DNA from: an uncultured Bacilli bacterium
GTDB taxonomy: Bacteria > Bacillota_I > Bacilli_A > RF39 > UBA660
Length of the DNA stretch: 6,205 bases
Direction of reading: 5' to 3'
Assembly (NCBI GenBank): GCA_947628325.1
Contig: CANQZL010000096.1
Coordinates: forward strand, 1-6,205
This document shows positions 1 through 5,550 of the stretch, in pieces. The position numbers and the translations under genes were made by a program. Each line of letters begins with the position of its first letter. Position 1 is the first letter of the stretch. Below the pieces are notes generated by a model that was not told the origin of the DNA, searched no databases, and saw only the letters and a list, made by a program, of their open reading frames with translations.

Positions 1-976
1 CAGCGGCATCAAATAATTCATTTGGTTTACCATTACCAAAAATATTACTTTCTAATATTTCTTCTTTACTATAAAGTTTAAAATACATCCCAAATAATTC
101 ATTAAACTTTTTAGAAAATTCATCCATAAACTCTTTTTTTATTTTAAATGAAACTGCTCTTTGTTCAATTGATGTAGTTCTTTCTAACATATCTAATAAC
201 TCAGGATAATCATTTAAAAATATATTATCAACTTTAATATGTCCGTGGTCAGCTACAACTATTAATAAAGTATTATGTAATTTTTCAGATAATTCTGAAA
301 TTTTTTTATTTCTCTCATCTATTAATTTCTTTACTTCTTCACTATCTGGTCCATAATCATGCATAGTATGATCTGGTTCATCATCATAAACATACAAATA
401 TTTTTTACCACCATTTTGAGTTTCATGTAATATCATATCAGCCATATTATTTAATCCTGAATAGACAACAGCATTCCCTGTTGGAAAAGGAAAAAGTTCT
501 TTAGCATGATACTTTGTTTTTTCTTCAATTTCATCTGCTATTGTATAATTAATTAATTTATTTTTTACTTTTAAAAATTCTTCACAGGGTATTTCGTTGC
601 CTTTTTCACAATTCAAAAACAAAGTAATTGTTTTATCAATTGGTTCAATATATGTATTCCATCCTAACCAACCATGTTCTATTGGATTTAATCCAGTTCT
701 AATAGAAGTTGTAGCAGATGTCGTTGTAGCTGGAAAAACAGTTGTTATTTCTTTCACCATATTTTTTCTAAAAAATGATTGTTTATCTAATGTTCTTTCC
801 AAAATTTTTGATCCCATTCCATCAAAAAGTATCACCACTACATTTTCTGGCTGACTATCTTCTAAAATTTTATCAATATAATTTAATGTTTTATGATGAT
901 ATTCTAAACCAAAATATTTCCTAATTGAACAAGCTAAGTTAGTTAAGCATTCATTATAATTATTTTTTATTTTCAT
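1..976 (-). CDS. Alkaline phosphatase superfamily phosphodiesterase / nucleotide pyrophosphatase, C-terminus cut by window edge
   Basis: This reading frame starts at ATG 974-976 and stays open to the left edge, giving 325 codons with no stop, so the C-terminal end is missing. The start is set by an SD (GAGGT, 985-989) 8 nt upstream. Motifs of the type I phosphodiesterase/NPP family appear in order. FDGMG (residues 51-55) supplies the first metal Asp. FPATTT (81-86) holds the nucleophilic Thr, most likely T85 from its spacing to TGLNPIEHG (94-102). PDHTMHDYGP (201-210) matches the family pattern PDxxGHxxGP, and ADHGH (242-246) gives the next Asp-His pair. The last His ligand should lie outside the window. 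The family uses two zinc ions to hydrolyse phosphodiester or pyrophosphate bonds. No signal peptide or membrane segment is visible, so it is probably cytoplasmic. The substrate cannot be told from sequence; a phosphonate or phosphomonoester hydrolase of the same superfamily is possible. Confidence 0.93.
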   Translation of the reverse strand, partial: MKIKNNYNECLTNLACSIRKYFGLEYHHKTLNYIDKILEDSQPENVVVILFDGMGSKILERTLDKQSFFRKNMVKEITTVFPATTTSATTSIRTGLNPIEHGWLGWNTYIEPIDKTITLFLNCEKGNEIPCEEFLKVKNKLINYTIADEIEEKTKYHAKELFPFPTGNAVVYSGLNNMADMILHETQNGGKKYLYVYDDEPDHTMHDYGPDSEEVKKLIDERNKKISELSEKLHNTLLIVVADHGHIKVDNIFLNDYPELLDMLERTTSIEQRAVSFKIKKEFMDEFSKKFNELFGMYFKLYSKEEILESNIFGNGKPNELFDAA

Positions 977-996
977 AATATCGTACCTCATAATAA

Positions 997-1024
997 ATTA
1001 TACACTAATATACATACATTACAA
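997..1024 (-). promoter_or_regulatory. Promoter of the phosphodiesterase gene
   Basis: On the minus strand TTGTAA (1019-1024) is followed after 16 nt by a perfect TATAAT (997-1002). The -10 lies about 20 nt upstream of the start codon, leaving a short leader with the GAGGT SD. It is divergent from the promoter at 1099-1127, and both use the same -35 hexamer. Confidence 0.6.
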
Positions 1025-1098
1025 TAATACTTAATATACTACTATATATAATTTATTTTTATACATAATGATATTTTAAAGCCATAAATTGTTCCAAA

Positions 1099-1127
1099 TT
1101 GTAAAAATGAAAAACCAATGATAAAAT
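1099..1127 (+). promoter_or_regulatory. Promoter of the 1155-2172 operon
   Basis: TTGTAA (1099-1104) and TAAAAT (1122-1127) are 17 nt apart, four of six and five of six matches to the vegetative consensus. A start near 1134 would leave a leader of about 20 nt, with an SD-like AAGGGAG (1138-1144) 10 nt before the ATG. AT-richness makes chance matches common, but position and spacing are right. Confidence 0.55.
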
Positions 1128-1154
1128 GTAATTAGTAAAGGGAGAAAATAAAAG

Positions 1155-1787
1155 ATGAATAAAGAAATTGATGAAATTAAAATCAGAGAATGTCTTGAAA
1201 AAAGAAAAGCTAGAATAAAAATTTATATTGAATTAATCAATGAACTTCATGAAACAGATGTATCTAAAAATATTGAATACATTAAAAAATATAAAAATTT
1301 TTACAGAATGAATATGGCTAGAGGATTATCCGATGAATTTTATAATGATTATTTTATTTTTTTACAAAATAATAAAAATAATAAGGATAATCTTACTTTT
1401 GAAAAAGTTTTAAAGTATTTGTATTATGAATCAAAAAAATCTAAAAGAATTGAAGCATCTTTTTCTAGTAAACTATTAGCAACTATAAATCCTAATATGC
1501 CAGTTTGGGATACCAATGTCTTTAGTTGGTTAAAAGAATATAATATAAAGAAACCAAAAATTACAAAAGATAAAGATTTACAATTAAATCTTACTATTAA
1601 TACTTACAAATTATTAGAAAAAATTTTAAACAATATAATCAAAAATGAAGGACAAAAATATATTCAAGTATTTAATGATACTTTTATTAATAATCCTGAC
1701 TTACTAAATATTTCAGATATGAAAAAAATAGATTTAATATTATGGAGTTTAGGTAACAAAAATAAAAAAGGTAATATTTATGAATAA
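1155..1787 (+). CDS. Uncharacterised 210-aa protein, possible HhH-GPD-like fold
   Basis: I do not recognise a named family with certainty. The N-terminal half is helical and charged (residues 1-100). The most informative segment is FSSKLLATINPNMPVWDTNV (103-122). PVWDTNVFSWL resembles the VDTHVxR stretch of endonuclease III/MutY-type (HhH-GPD) glycosylases, where the Asp is catalytic, which would make D119 the equivalent residue. The usual LPGVG hairpin and iron-sulfur cysteines are absent, so this is only a weak structural hint. Another recognisable segment is KKIDLILWSLGN (190-201). The protein has no signal peptide or membrane helix and is likely cytosolic. It is the first gene of a two-gene operon with its own promoter, and its last 8 nt overlap the start of the next gene, so translation is probably coupled. 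A stand-alone repair or defence-type nucleic-acid enzyme is one possibility; it could equally be a non-enzymatic protein. Confidence 0.85.
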   Translation: MNKEIDEIKIRECLEKRKARIKIYIELINELHETDVSKNIEYIKKYKNFYRMNMARGLSDEFYNDYFIFLQNNKNNKDNLTFEKVLKYLYYESKKSKRIEASFSSKLLATINPNMPVWDTNVFSWLKEYNIKKPKITKDKDLQLNLTINTYKLLEKILNNIIKNEGQKYIQVFNDTFINNPDLLNISDMKKIDLILWSLGNKNKKGNIYE

Positions 1788-2172
1788 GAAAAAAATATTA
1801 AAAACAAATAGTATAACTTTAACACTAATTGAAGAAAAGGATAAACTATTAAATATAGAAATACCTTTTGATAAAATTTACGTTCTTGAAATAGAAGGAA
1901 TAACTACTACCATTGGGCACAATAAAAATGGAGAATTTATGGAGTTTCTTCATTGCTCTACTTTAAATTTAAAAATATATAAAAATAAAATAAAACCCGA
2001 ATTACTTCAGCAAATAAAAGAAAAAAGTATATTGTCGATAACTCTAAATTTTAATGATAATAGCTGCAAAAGTTATAATGTACCATGGTCATCTGATGAC
2101 TTTGTAAATAATAAATTACAAAATATTAAAGAAGAAGATGGTCTCATTAAAATAATAATTATAAAGCATTAG
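1780..2172 (+). CDS. Small beta-rich protein of unknown function, operon partner
   Basis: This 130-aa protein begins inside the end of the preceding gene (ATG 1780-1782, shared 8 nt) and has an SD-like AAAGG (1767-1771) 8 nt upstream. It ends with TAG. I recognise no family. The first 70 residues alternate hydrophobic and polar residues in a pattern typical of beta strands (SITLTLIEE, IYVLEIEGITTTIG, TLNLKIYKN). A short helix follows around 73-82, then more strands and a conserved-looking SYNVPWSSDDF (98-108). There is one Cys at 60 and one at 96, and no signal peptide or membrane helix. Tight coupling to the upstream gene suggests that the two proteins act together or form a complex. An accessory, adaptor or immunity role would fit but is not shown by the sequence. 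Confidence 0.8.
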   Translation: MNKKKILKTNSITLTLIEEKDKLLNIEIPFDKIYVLEIEGITTTIGHNKNGEFMEFLHCSTLNLKIYKNKIKPELLQQIKEKSILSITLNFNDNSCKSYNVPWSSDDFVNNKLQNIKEEDGLIKIIIIKH

Positions 2173-2191
2173 TCAACTAAAAGTACTAAAA

Positions 2192-2674
2192 TTATATATT
2201 TACAACATTTTTATTATTTTCTTTTATATATTTTTTTATTTCATTTATAATATCTATAATTATATCTTTTTCTTGTAAAGAAATAATATTTTTTAATCTA
2301 TATTTTTCACACATATCTATAACCTGTTTTAAAGGTAATTTTAATTGTTTTGAAATCTCCATTAAATTTCCATCATATTCGTCACCTATAAATTCCCAAA
2401 GATTAAATAATGATTCTTTAATGGTTTCTTCATATTTATTATTTGCATTACTAATTCTTTCAAATATTAAATTTTTTAAACCATTTCTTCTTCCATTCAT
2501 AACAAAATTTTCATCTAATTCAAAATCGTATTTTGAAATTTCATCTATCAATTTATTTAACAAATCCAAAATATCATCAACACTTAATGATTTTAACCAT
2601 ATTTTTTTACTATCAACTGAATGTATAAGAACATTTCTATTTAAAAATTTCTTTTTATTATTTTCACTAAACAT
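2192..2674 (-). CDS. Uncharacterised 160-aa protein with probable helix-turn-helix
   Basis: The start ATG (2672-2674) has a strong purine-rich SD region (AGGAGAAAGGA, 2683-2693), with AAAGGA 8 nt from the ATG. The protein is helical throughout. Residues 102-128 (GNLMEISKQLKLPLKQVIDM and following) have the spacing of a winged or classical helix-turn-helix, where a helix is followed by LKLP as the turn and a recognition-like helix. The N-terminal part contains a Leu/Ile-rich helix (30-50) and a NGRRNGLKNL basic patch (60-69) that could aid DNA or protein contact. It converges on the 1155-2172 operon with only 19 bp between the stops, and no obvious intrinsic terminator separates them. A weak GATAAT -10 (2699-2704) lies upstream. 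It may be a regulator or a DNA-associated accessory protein; I cannot name a family. It ends in a Lys/Asn-rich tail. Confidence 0.8.
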   Translation of the reverse strand: MFSENNKKKFLNRNVLIHSVDSKKIWLKSLSVDDILDLLNKLIDEISKYDFELDENFVMNGRRNGLKNLIFERISNANNKYEETIKESLFNLWEFIGDEYDGNLMEISKQLKLPLKQVIDMCEKYRLKNIISLQEKDIIIDIINEIKKYIKENNKNVVNI

Positions 2675-2709
2675 AATACTAGTCCTTTCTCCTAAGAAAT
2701 TATCAACTT

Positions 2710-2868
2710 TTACTTCAAGTACAACTCAACATTTTTACAATATAACGAAGTTGTAGCAATTTTTTTACCAAATTCATTATCAATTTCAAAATAACATATT
2801 TTAAGTTCATTATTTATTATAACTAATACATTAATAATTACTATCAAAGAAATAGCAACAGTATTTAA
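2710..2868 (-). pseudogene. Open segment resembling a small membrane protein, no standard start
   Basis: The minus strand is open for 52 codons between TAA at 2869-2871 and TAA at 2710-2712. The translation looks protein-like: a hydrophobic run (NTVAISLIVIINVLVII) followed by a charged tail (ELKICYFEIDNEFGKKIA, then CKNVELYLK). No ATG lies in frame. The only common alternative start is TTG at 2845-2847, without an SD, and it would leave about ten residues of the hydrophobic run. It could be a decayed gene, a gene with an unusual start, or a frameshifted product, since the adjoining sequence has A-runs around 2870-2892. Chance is not excluded in such AT-rich DNA, although a 52-codon run without stops is then less expected. 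Confidence 0.3.
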
Positions 2869-2882
2869 TTATAATTTTTTTA

Positions 2883-3563
2883 TTATTTTTTCATTTTACT
2901 TTCTTCTTTTTTACTTTTATAAAAGTCTAAAACTTCATTATATAACTTAAGAGTTTCTTGTTTTTGCAATTCAGGATTATTTAAAAGATTTAAAATATAA
3001 TCTCTTCCATATTTTTTTAATACATAACTAAACATAGTATGATAATCTTTATAATTACTTGTCCCAATTATCATCTCATCTAATGTAGCATTAAACTCAT
3101 AATTATTTTGTGTATACTGATGAGATATAGTTGTTGCTAATCCTTCACTTAACCATGCACAATGTTTAGTATTTCCATATTTTTTTCTACAACAACTATG
3201 AACAAATTCATGTAATATTAAAAATAATAATTCATCAAGACTCGCATTATTATGAGAACGAGTTTTTCTATACTCCTCTAAACATAAAGTATATATTCCA
3301 TTAGGAAAAGACATGCCACTTACCCAATCTTTTAATTCATAACTATCTAAATTATATAGTTTTTTAGCACTTTCAATACATTCTTTTCTAAATTCTTCCA
3401 ACGTAGAAAATAATTTTACATGAATCTTTTTACCAAAGTTTTTAATTTCAAAAAAATCAACTATTTCTTTTGATAATTTTGTTATATTTTCTGTTAAATA
3501 ATCAATATATTCTAAATCTTTTGTAGAATGTTCTAATATAATATAGTCAAGTTCTTTAATCAT
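2883..3563 (-). CDS. HExxH zinc metallopeptidase (gluzincin, peptidase MA-like)
   Basis: The 226-aa product carries HEFVH (residues 118-122), the zinc-binding and catalytic motif of gluzincin peptidases. WLSEGLA (137-143) follows, in which E140 is the expected third zinc ligand 18 residues after the second His. This HExxH...WxxEGLA layout is typical of small peptidase MA-like proteins. An unusual cysteine cluster sits next to the active site (C124, C125, C135), with further Cys at 62 and 94. No signal peptide or membrane helix is visible, so it is predicted to be cytoplasmic or non-classically released. The start ATG (3561-3563) has GAGGT (3570-3574) 6 nt upstream and an extended -10 promoter close by. 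The ABC exporter gene ends 73 bp upstream on the same strand, so partial co-transcription is possible. The substrate is unknown. The C-terminus is Lys-rich (KSKKEESKMKK). Confidence 0.88.
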   Translation of the reverse strand: MIKELDYIILEHSTKDLEYIDYLTENITKLSKEIVDFFEIKNFGKKIHVKLFSTLEEFRKECIESAKKLYNLDSYELKDWVSGMSFPNGIYTLCLEEYRKTRSHNNASLDELLFLILHEFVHSCCRKKYGNTKHCAWLSEGLATTISHQYTQNNYEFNATLDEMIIGTSNYKDYHTMFSYVLKKYGRDYILNLLNNPELQKQETLKLYNEVLDFYKSKKEESKMKK

Positions 3564-3584
3564 ATTCTTACCTCATACATATAT

Positions 3585-3593
3585 ATTATATCA
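3585..3593 (-). promoter_or_regulatory. Extended -10 promoter of the metallopeptidase gene
   Basis: The minus strand reads TGATATAAT, a perfect TATAAT (3585-3590) with the TGn extension (3591-3593). It lies about 10 nt upstream of the GAGGT SD. No good -35 hexamer is seen 16-18 nt upstream, which is common for extended -10 promoters. The predicted leader is short, roughly 15 nt. Confidence 0.6.
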
Positions 3594-3616
3594 TAAATTT
3601 ATATATTTAAATTTAT
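3593..3616. repeat. 9-bp palindrome overlapping the peptidase promoter
   Basis: ATAAATTTA (3593-3601) and its exact reverse complement TAAATTTAT (3608-3616) flank a 6-nt centre. The element touches the extended -10 and fills the spacer and -35 region. That is where an operator would sit, but it is wholly A/T and could also be a weak hairpin after the ABC gene or chance. Confidence 0.45.
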
Positions 3617-3636
3617 TCATATCTTAAATATTTTCT

Positions 3637-5325
3637 TCATTTAACCGCTTTATATAATTTTTTAAAATATCCATCTTTTCGAATTAGTTCATTATAAGTT
3701 CCTTGTTCTTTAACTTTACCATTTTTTAAGACTAAAATATTATCAACATATTTTATTGTTTCTAAACGATGAGCAATTATTATAAGTGTTTTATTATTTA
3801 ATCTTTCTATTATATTTTTCATTACTTGTTTTTCAGTTAAATTATCCATAGCACTTGTTGCTTCATCTAAAATTATTATTTTTGAATCATCAAAAAATAA
3901 TCTTGCTAAAGCAATTCTTTGTTTTTCACCACCAGATACTCTAACCCCTTTTTCACCAAGTTCTGTTTCCAAACCATTTTCTAATCTATTATATAGCTTA
4001 TCTAAACAGACTAGTCTTAATACTTCTTCTATTTTTTTATTAGAAACATTTTTATTAAAAACTAAATTTTCTTTTAATGTTCCATCAAATATTGGAGCTT
4101 CTTGAGATACATAAGTAATATTATTATATAGATAATCTAAATTAAGAGAAGATACTTTATTTTCGTCTATTAATATTTCTCCTTTTGAATATTTTAATAA
4201 GCCAATTAAAAGTTTTACAATTGTTGATTTACCAGATCCACTTTCTCCTACCAAAGCTATAGAAGAATTAGAATTTATTTTAAAAGAAAGATTATCTATT
4301 ATCATATTTGAATTATAATTATACTCAAAAGATACATTTTTGAACTCAATCTCCCCTTTTAATTTATTTATTATTTTTCCTTTATTTAAATTTAAATCAT
4401 CTTTAGTATTCAAAAACTCTATGTATTTTTTTACTGCTACCATATTTAATTTATAATCTACATATTCAACATTAAATATCGCAATAGGTTCATAAGCTTT
4501 ACCTAATAATGATATTATAGTTACTAGGGCTCCAACAGATAAATTAGATTTTATTAATGCATAAAATAAAACTATTATTTTTAATAAATTTACTATTAAA
4601 TCAAATGCTGTAAAGAATATTTCGTGAACTAATTTTATTTTGGTTTTACCATTTACTATATTTTTTATACAATCTTTTGATATTTCAATTTCTTCTTCAT
4701 ACTTTTTATTCGTTCTAAAAACTACTAGTTCCATAAAACCACGAACTAAATGTTTATTTAAGATTTCTTGATCAAATAAAATGTTTTCTTTTAATTTATA
4801 TAATTTTTTTATTATTAAGTTCGTAATTATTATTACAAAAATATACCCTATAAAAACATATATAACTAATTCTTTTTTTATACAGAAAATAAAATATAAA
4901 CTAAAAATAGCTGTTGGTAATAAATATCTAAATATTTTTAACCAAAAGTCCATTATTATATCACGAGATGCAGTAGCACCATCTTCTACTTTTTGAATTA
5001 ATCTCCCTGTTCCTATTTTTTGATATTCTAAATAATCAATAGTTTTCATTTTCTTTAAAGATTGTAATTTAAAATCTAAATATAATTTATTACTTACTTG
5101 TTGCTCTGGATAATTTTCTATAAACCCAAGCATTGTTGAAATAACAAGTAATACTCCATATATTATTAAAGGAATAAAAGTTAAAGTTCCATATTGAAAT
5201 TCATCTAGTATTTTTTGATAATAAGTAATACCATATAAATTCAAAAAATTTATAACAATTCCAATTAATACATAAAATAATATTATTTTTAAATTATTTT
5301 TTAATACTTCTTTGAATAATTTCAT
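3637..5325 (-). CDS. ABC half-exporter (fused membrane and ATPase domains)
   Basis: The product is a 562-aa fused exporter subunit, close to the usual length of such half-transporters, and expected to work as a dimer in the cytoplasmic membrane. About six hydrophobic segments lie near residues 13-33, 50-70, 134-150, 154-172, 241-257 and 261-280. The nucleotide-binding domain has Walker A GESGSGKST (360-368), a Q-loop Gln at 408, the signature VSGGE (463-467), Walker B IIILDE (483-488), the D-loop SAMD (491-494) and the H-loop His at 519. All catalytic residues are present, so the transporter should be active. I chose ATG 5323-5325 because AAAAGGAGG (5332-5340) lies 6 nt upstream; the in-frame GTG at 5344-5346 lies upstream of that SD and is not credible. 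There is no N-terminal C39 peptidase domain. The substrate cannot be inferred; drug, lipid or peptide export are all possible. A structured leader with an upstream ORF precedes it, suggesting inducible expression. Confidence 0.95.
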   Translation of the reverse strand: MKLFKEVLKNNLKIILFYVLIGIVINFLNLYGITYYQKILDEFQYGTLTFIPLIIYGVLLVISTMLGFIENYPEQQVSNKLYLDFKLQSLKKMKTIDYLEYQKIGTGRLIQKVEDGATASRDIIMDFWLKIFRYLLPTAIFSLYFIFCIKKELVIYVFIGYIFVIIITNLIIKKLYKLKENILFDQEILNKHLVRGFMELVVFRTNKKYEEEIEISKDCIKNIVNGKTKIKLVHEIFFTAFDLIVNLLKIIVLFYALIKSNLSVGALVTIISLLGKAYEPIAIFNVEYVDYKLNMVAVKKYIEFLNTKDDLNLNKGKIINKLKGEIEFKNVSFEYNYNSNMIIDNLSFKINSNSSIALVGESGSGKSTIVKLLIGLLKYSKGEILIDENKVSSLNLDYLYNNITYVSQEAPIFDGTLKENLVFNKNVSNKKIEEVLRLVCLDKLYNRLENGLETELGEKGVRVSGGEKQRIALARLFFDDSKIIILDEATSAMDNLTEKQVMKNIIERLNNKTLIIIAHRLETIKYVDNILVLKNGKVKEQGTYNELIRKDGYFKKLYKAVK

Positions 5326-5331
5326 ACATTG

Positions 5332-5340
5332 CCTCCTTTT
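5332..5340 (-). promoter_or_regulatory. Shine-Dalgarno site that fixes the ABC exporter start
   Basis: AAAAGGAGG is a near-perfect anti-16S match placed 6 nt before ATG 5323-5325. Its A-run is also part of the 3' arm of the hairpin at 5337-5364, so folding could limit ribosome access. Confidence 0.85.
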
Positions 5341-5364
5341 TAACACATTAATTATTGTTAAAAA
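5337..5364 (-). promoter_or_regulatory. Hairpin abutting the exporter ribosome-binding site
   Basis: In the minus-strand transcript UUUUUAAC (5357-5364) can pair perfectly with GUUAAAAA (5337-5344) around a 12-nt loop. The 3' arm runs directly into GGAGG of the exporter SD, so the stem takes up the A-run of the SD. All but one pair are A-U, so stability is modest. Confidence 0.45.
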
Positions 5365-5372
5365 TAAAAGAA

Positions 5373-5380
5373 CCTCCTTT
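5373..5380 (-). promoter_or_regulatory. Second strong Shine-Dalgarno site without a start codon
   Basis: AAAGGAGG lies 41 nt upstream of the equivalent exporter SD. No ATG, GTG or TTG lies at the usual distance; only an ATT (5363-5365) does. Its first base is the last base of the upstream ORF stop codon TGA (5380-5382). It may be a ribosome standby or pausing site, or a relic. Confidence 0.5.
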
Positions 5381-5448
5381 CATAAACAGCAAAAATACAC
5401 AATAATTAAATGTGCTTTGCCATTCATGAAGAGATTCTTAAGGCTCAT
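5380..5448 (-). CDS. Possible leader peptide (22 codons) upstream of the ABC exporter
   Basis: A short ORF begins at ATG 5446-5448, with a second in-frame ATG just before it at 5449-5451, and ends at TGA 5380-5382. AAAGGA (5455-5460) is 6 nt from the chosen ATG, a good ribosome site. The peptide starts MSLKNLF and ends in a hydrophobic LIIVYFCCL. It lies wholly inside the predicted 5' leader of the exporter mRNA. A hairpin (5389-5420) is embedded in its 3' half and would be melted by a translating ribosome. Its stop overlaps the start of a second mini-ORF (ATGA, 11 codons, to 5348). That arrangement resembles the leader peptides that control antibiotic-resistance exporters and methyltransferases by ribosome stalling, but the peptide itself matches none that I know. 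A small membrane-active peptide is another possibility. Confidence 0.4.
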   Translation of the reverse strand: MSLKNLFMNGKAHLIIVYFCCL

Positions 5449-5459
5449 CATTATTCCTT

Positions 5460-5476
5460 TAAACAATTTTTGTTTA
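5460..5476 (-). promoter_or_regulatory. Leader hairpin just upstream of the leader ORF
   Basis: The transcript reads UAAACAA-AAA-UUGUUUA, a perfect 7-bp stem with a 3-nt loop. Its final A is the first base of the AAAGGA ribosome site of the leader ORF, so it could influence access to that site. It is not followed by a U-run and is not an intrinsic terminator. Confidence 0.5.
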
Positions 5477-5480
5477 TATG

Positions 5481-5515
5481 GTAGTAAAACGCGAATGGGC
5501 GAATTGATTTACTAC
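5481..5515 (-). promoter_or_regulatory. 5' stem-loop of the exporter transcript
   Basis: GUAGUAAA (5508-5515) pairs perfectly with UUUACUAC (5481-5488) around a 19-nt loop. The loop contains the most G+C-rich patch of the region, including a repeated ATTCGC. The predicted transcription start from the promoter at 5522-5550 falls at about the first base of this stem. A further GTAGTAAA copy lies upstream at 5553-5560. This could be an RNA-stabilising 5' hairpin or a ligand- or protein-binding element. Confidence 0.5.
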
Positions 5516-5521
5516 AATTAC

Positions 5522-5550
5522 ATTGTAACAGCATTTCTTATAAATAGCAA
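5522..5550 (-). promoter_or_regulatory. Promoter of the ABC exporter
   Basis: On the minus strand TTGCTA (5545-5550) is followed after 17 nt by TACAAT (5522-5527), which carries a TGn extension (5528-5530). A start near 5515 gives a leader of about 190 nt. The -35 overlaps the arm of the inverted repeat at 5549-5568. Confidence 0.6.

Noticed and set aside
597..854. 85-codon plus-strand ORF
   Set aside because: It lies antisense within the phosphodiesterase gene, whose frame carries all catalytic motifs; no SD and no recognisable protein features.
2421..2756. 111-codon plus-strand ORF
   Set aside because: It is antisense to the HTH protein gene, which has a strong SD and balanced composition; the plus-strand product is the Phe/Leu/Ser-rich type expected from the reverse of a Lys/Glu/Asn-rich gene.
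5326..5346. Upstream GTG start for the ABC exporter
   Set aside because: The GTG precedes the AAAAGGAGG site instead of following it, while ATG 5323-5325 is 6 nt downstream of that site.
5389..5420. Intrinsic terminator inside the exporter leader
   Set aside because: The hairpin has an internal loop and the following sequence (TGTTTATGAAAGG) has no U-run, so attenuation by a classical terminator here is not supported.
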